Shown one piece after another: positions 59,350-59,590 of a DNA stretch of 59,590 bases. How positions within the stretch are numbered: position 1 is the first letter of the stretch; the number at the start of each line of letters is the position of its first letter. The DNA comes from Clostridiales bacterium. Lineage in GTDB: Bacteria > Bacillota > Clostridia > Christensenellales > Pumilibacteraceae. The notes under the pieces were generated by a model. That model did not search any database, was not told the origin of the DNA, and saw only the letters and a program-made list of their open reading frames with translations. The stretch lies in NCBI GenBank assembly GCA_014799665.1, contig JAAVHP010000007.1, positions 1-59,590 of the forward strand, given 5' to 3'. Position numbers and translations under genes: made by a program.

Positions 59350-59590
59350 TGGAAGAAGAAAAGAAGCAATCGGACGAAGTACCGACGACTGAATCGAATA
59401 ATGATAATGAAGCACAGACAGTAAGAGCAAAGGCGATACTCGAACTTGTGCAGCTTTCAGACGAAGAAGAAAAGCAAGCCGAGCAACAGGCAAAAGCCGA
59501 AGCCGAAGCAATACAGTCGAATGATGCGGCGGTCAAGAAAGAAAAGGTTTTTAAGAAGTACATGATAAAGGACATAGTGTTCCTTGCAAT
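59349..59590 (+). CDS. Membrane protein with charged N-terminus, cut by window end
   Basis: The ATG at 59349 overlaps the stop of the ABC gene (TAATG). The first 80 codons encode an acidic, Glu/Lys/Gln/Ala-rich stretch followed by KKYMIKDIVFLA, which looks like the start of a first membrane helix. This kind of beginning is seen in ECF-transporter S components and related permeases. The rest is outside the window. Confidence 0.5.
   Translation, partial: MEEEKKQSDEVPTTESNNDNEAQTVRAKAILELVQLSDEEEKQAEQQAKAEAEAIQSNDAAVKKEKVFKKYMIKDIVFLA

Overview
The window looks like a chromosome segment of an uncultured, probably gut-dwelling, Clostridia-type Bacillota. Pointers to this are a DUF4364 regulator, a BioY biotin transporter, a TnpW/serine-recombinase cassette, consensus TTGACA/TATAAT promoters with 17-18 bp spacers, AGGAGG-type ribosome sites and standard stop codons. 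No rRNA, tRNA or CRISPR array is visible. By eye the central part (about 11-54.9 kb) is richer in G+C and GC-skewed at third positions. The left accessory part (about 1.1-10.7 kb) and parts of the right end are clearly AT-richer.

Layout. 1-1.1 kb: a lipoprotein esterase. 1.1-4.9 kb: a mobile-element end, with six iteron-like repeats, small cassette proteins, a large serine recombinase and a hairpin-dense terminus. 4.9-10.7 kb: a defence-island-like cargo, with a BcgI-like restriction-methylation subunit, its specificity subunit, a HEPN-like TIGR02391 (Ymh) protein and two unrecognised AT-rich genes. 11-13.4 kb: a GH95-like glycosidase. 13.6-17.7 kb: a lysine/diaminopimelate operon (asd-dapA-dapB) divergent from an M20 amidohydrolase. 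17.7-22.7 kb: a DUF624-like membrane protein, TPR and HEAT-like proteins and an HD-domain protein. 22.9-26.7 kb: an ECF sigma, anti-sigma, VWA-lipoprotein, membrane-protein operon. 26.7-30.3 kb: a YkvI-type transporter, tcdA, cysK and a CPBP protease. 30.4-31.4 kb: an XRE repressor and membrane protein pair around a strong operator. 31.4-34.3 kb: an SsuABC/ThiXYZ-like ABC transporter. 34.5-40.3 kb: a zinc-ribbon membrane protein, valS, DUF4364, a TSCPD protein and bioY. 40.5-45.5 kb: an oversized sugar-type ABC ATPase, cysE-cysS and a MarR regulator. 45.8-54.9 kb: a 2843-residue InlB-repeat surface protein and a phosphoribosyltransferase. 55-59.6 kb: an operator-controlled operon of Cys-rich proteins, paired ABC exporters and the start of another membrane protein.

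The strongest unusual signal is at the junction of the restriction-methylation and specificity genes (7065-7132). The first gene ends in G-GGA-AAA-TAG. A Shine-Dalgarno-like AAGGAG lies 11 nt upstream and a 13-bp stem-loop begins 5 nt downstream, and the specificity frame lacks a normal start codon. This is a complete -1 programmed-frameshift signal. It would make a mixture of free RM subunit and RM-S fusion, which fits the A2B stoichiometry known for BcgI.

Other structure not explained by genes includes a 128-129 bp element found twice between co-directional genes with compensatory changes in its central stem, a family of hairpin repeats at eight intergenic loci confined to the core region, and four genes whose start codon sits 6-7 nt after a consensus -10 box and so look leaderless.
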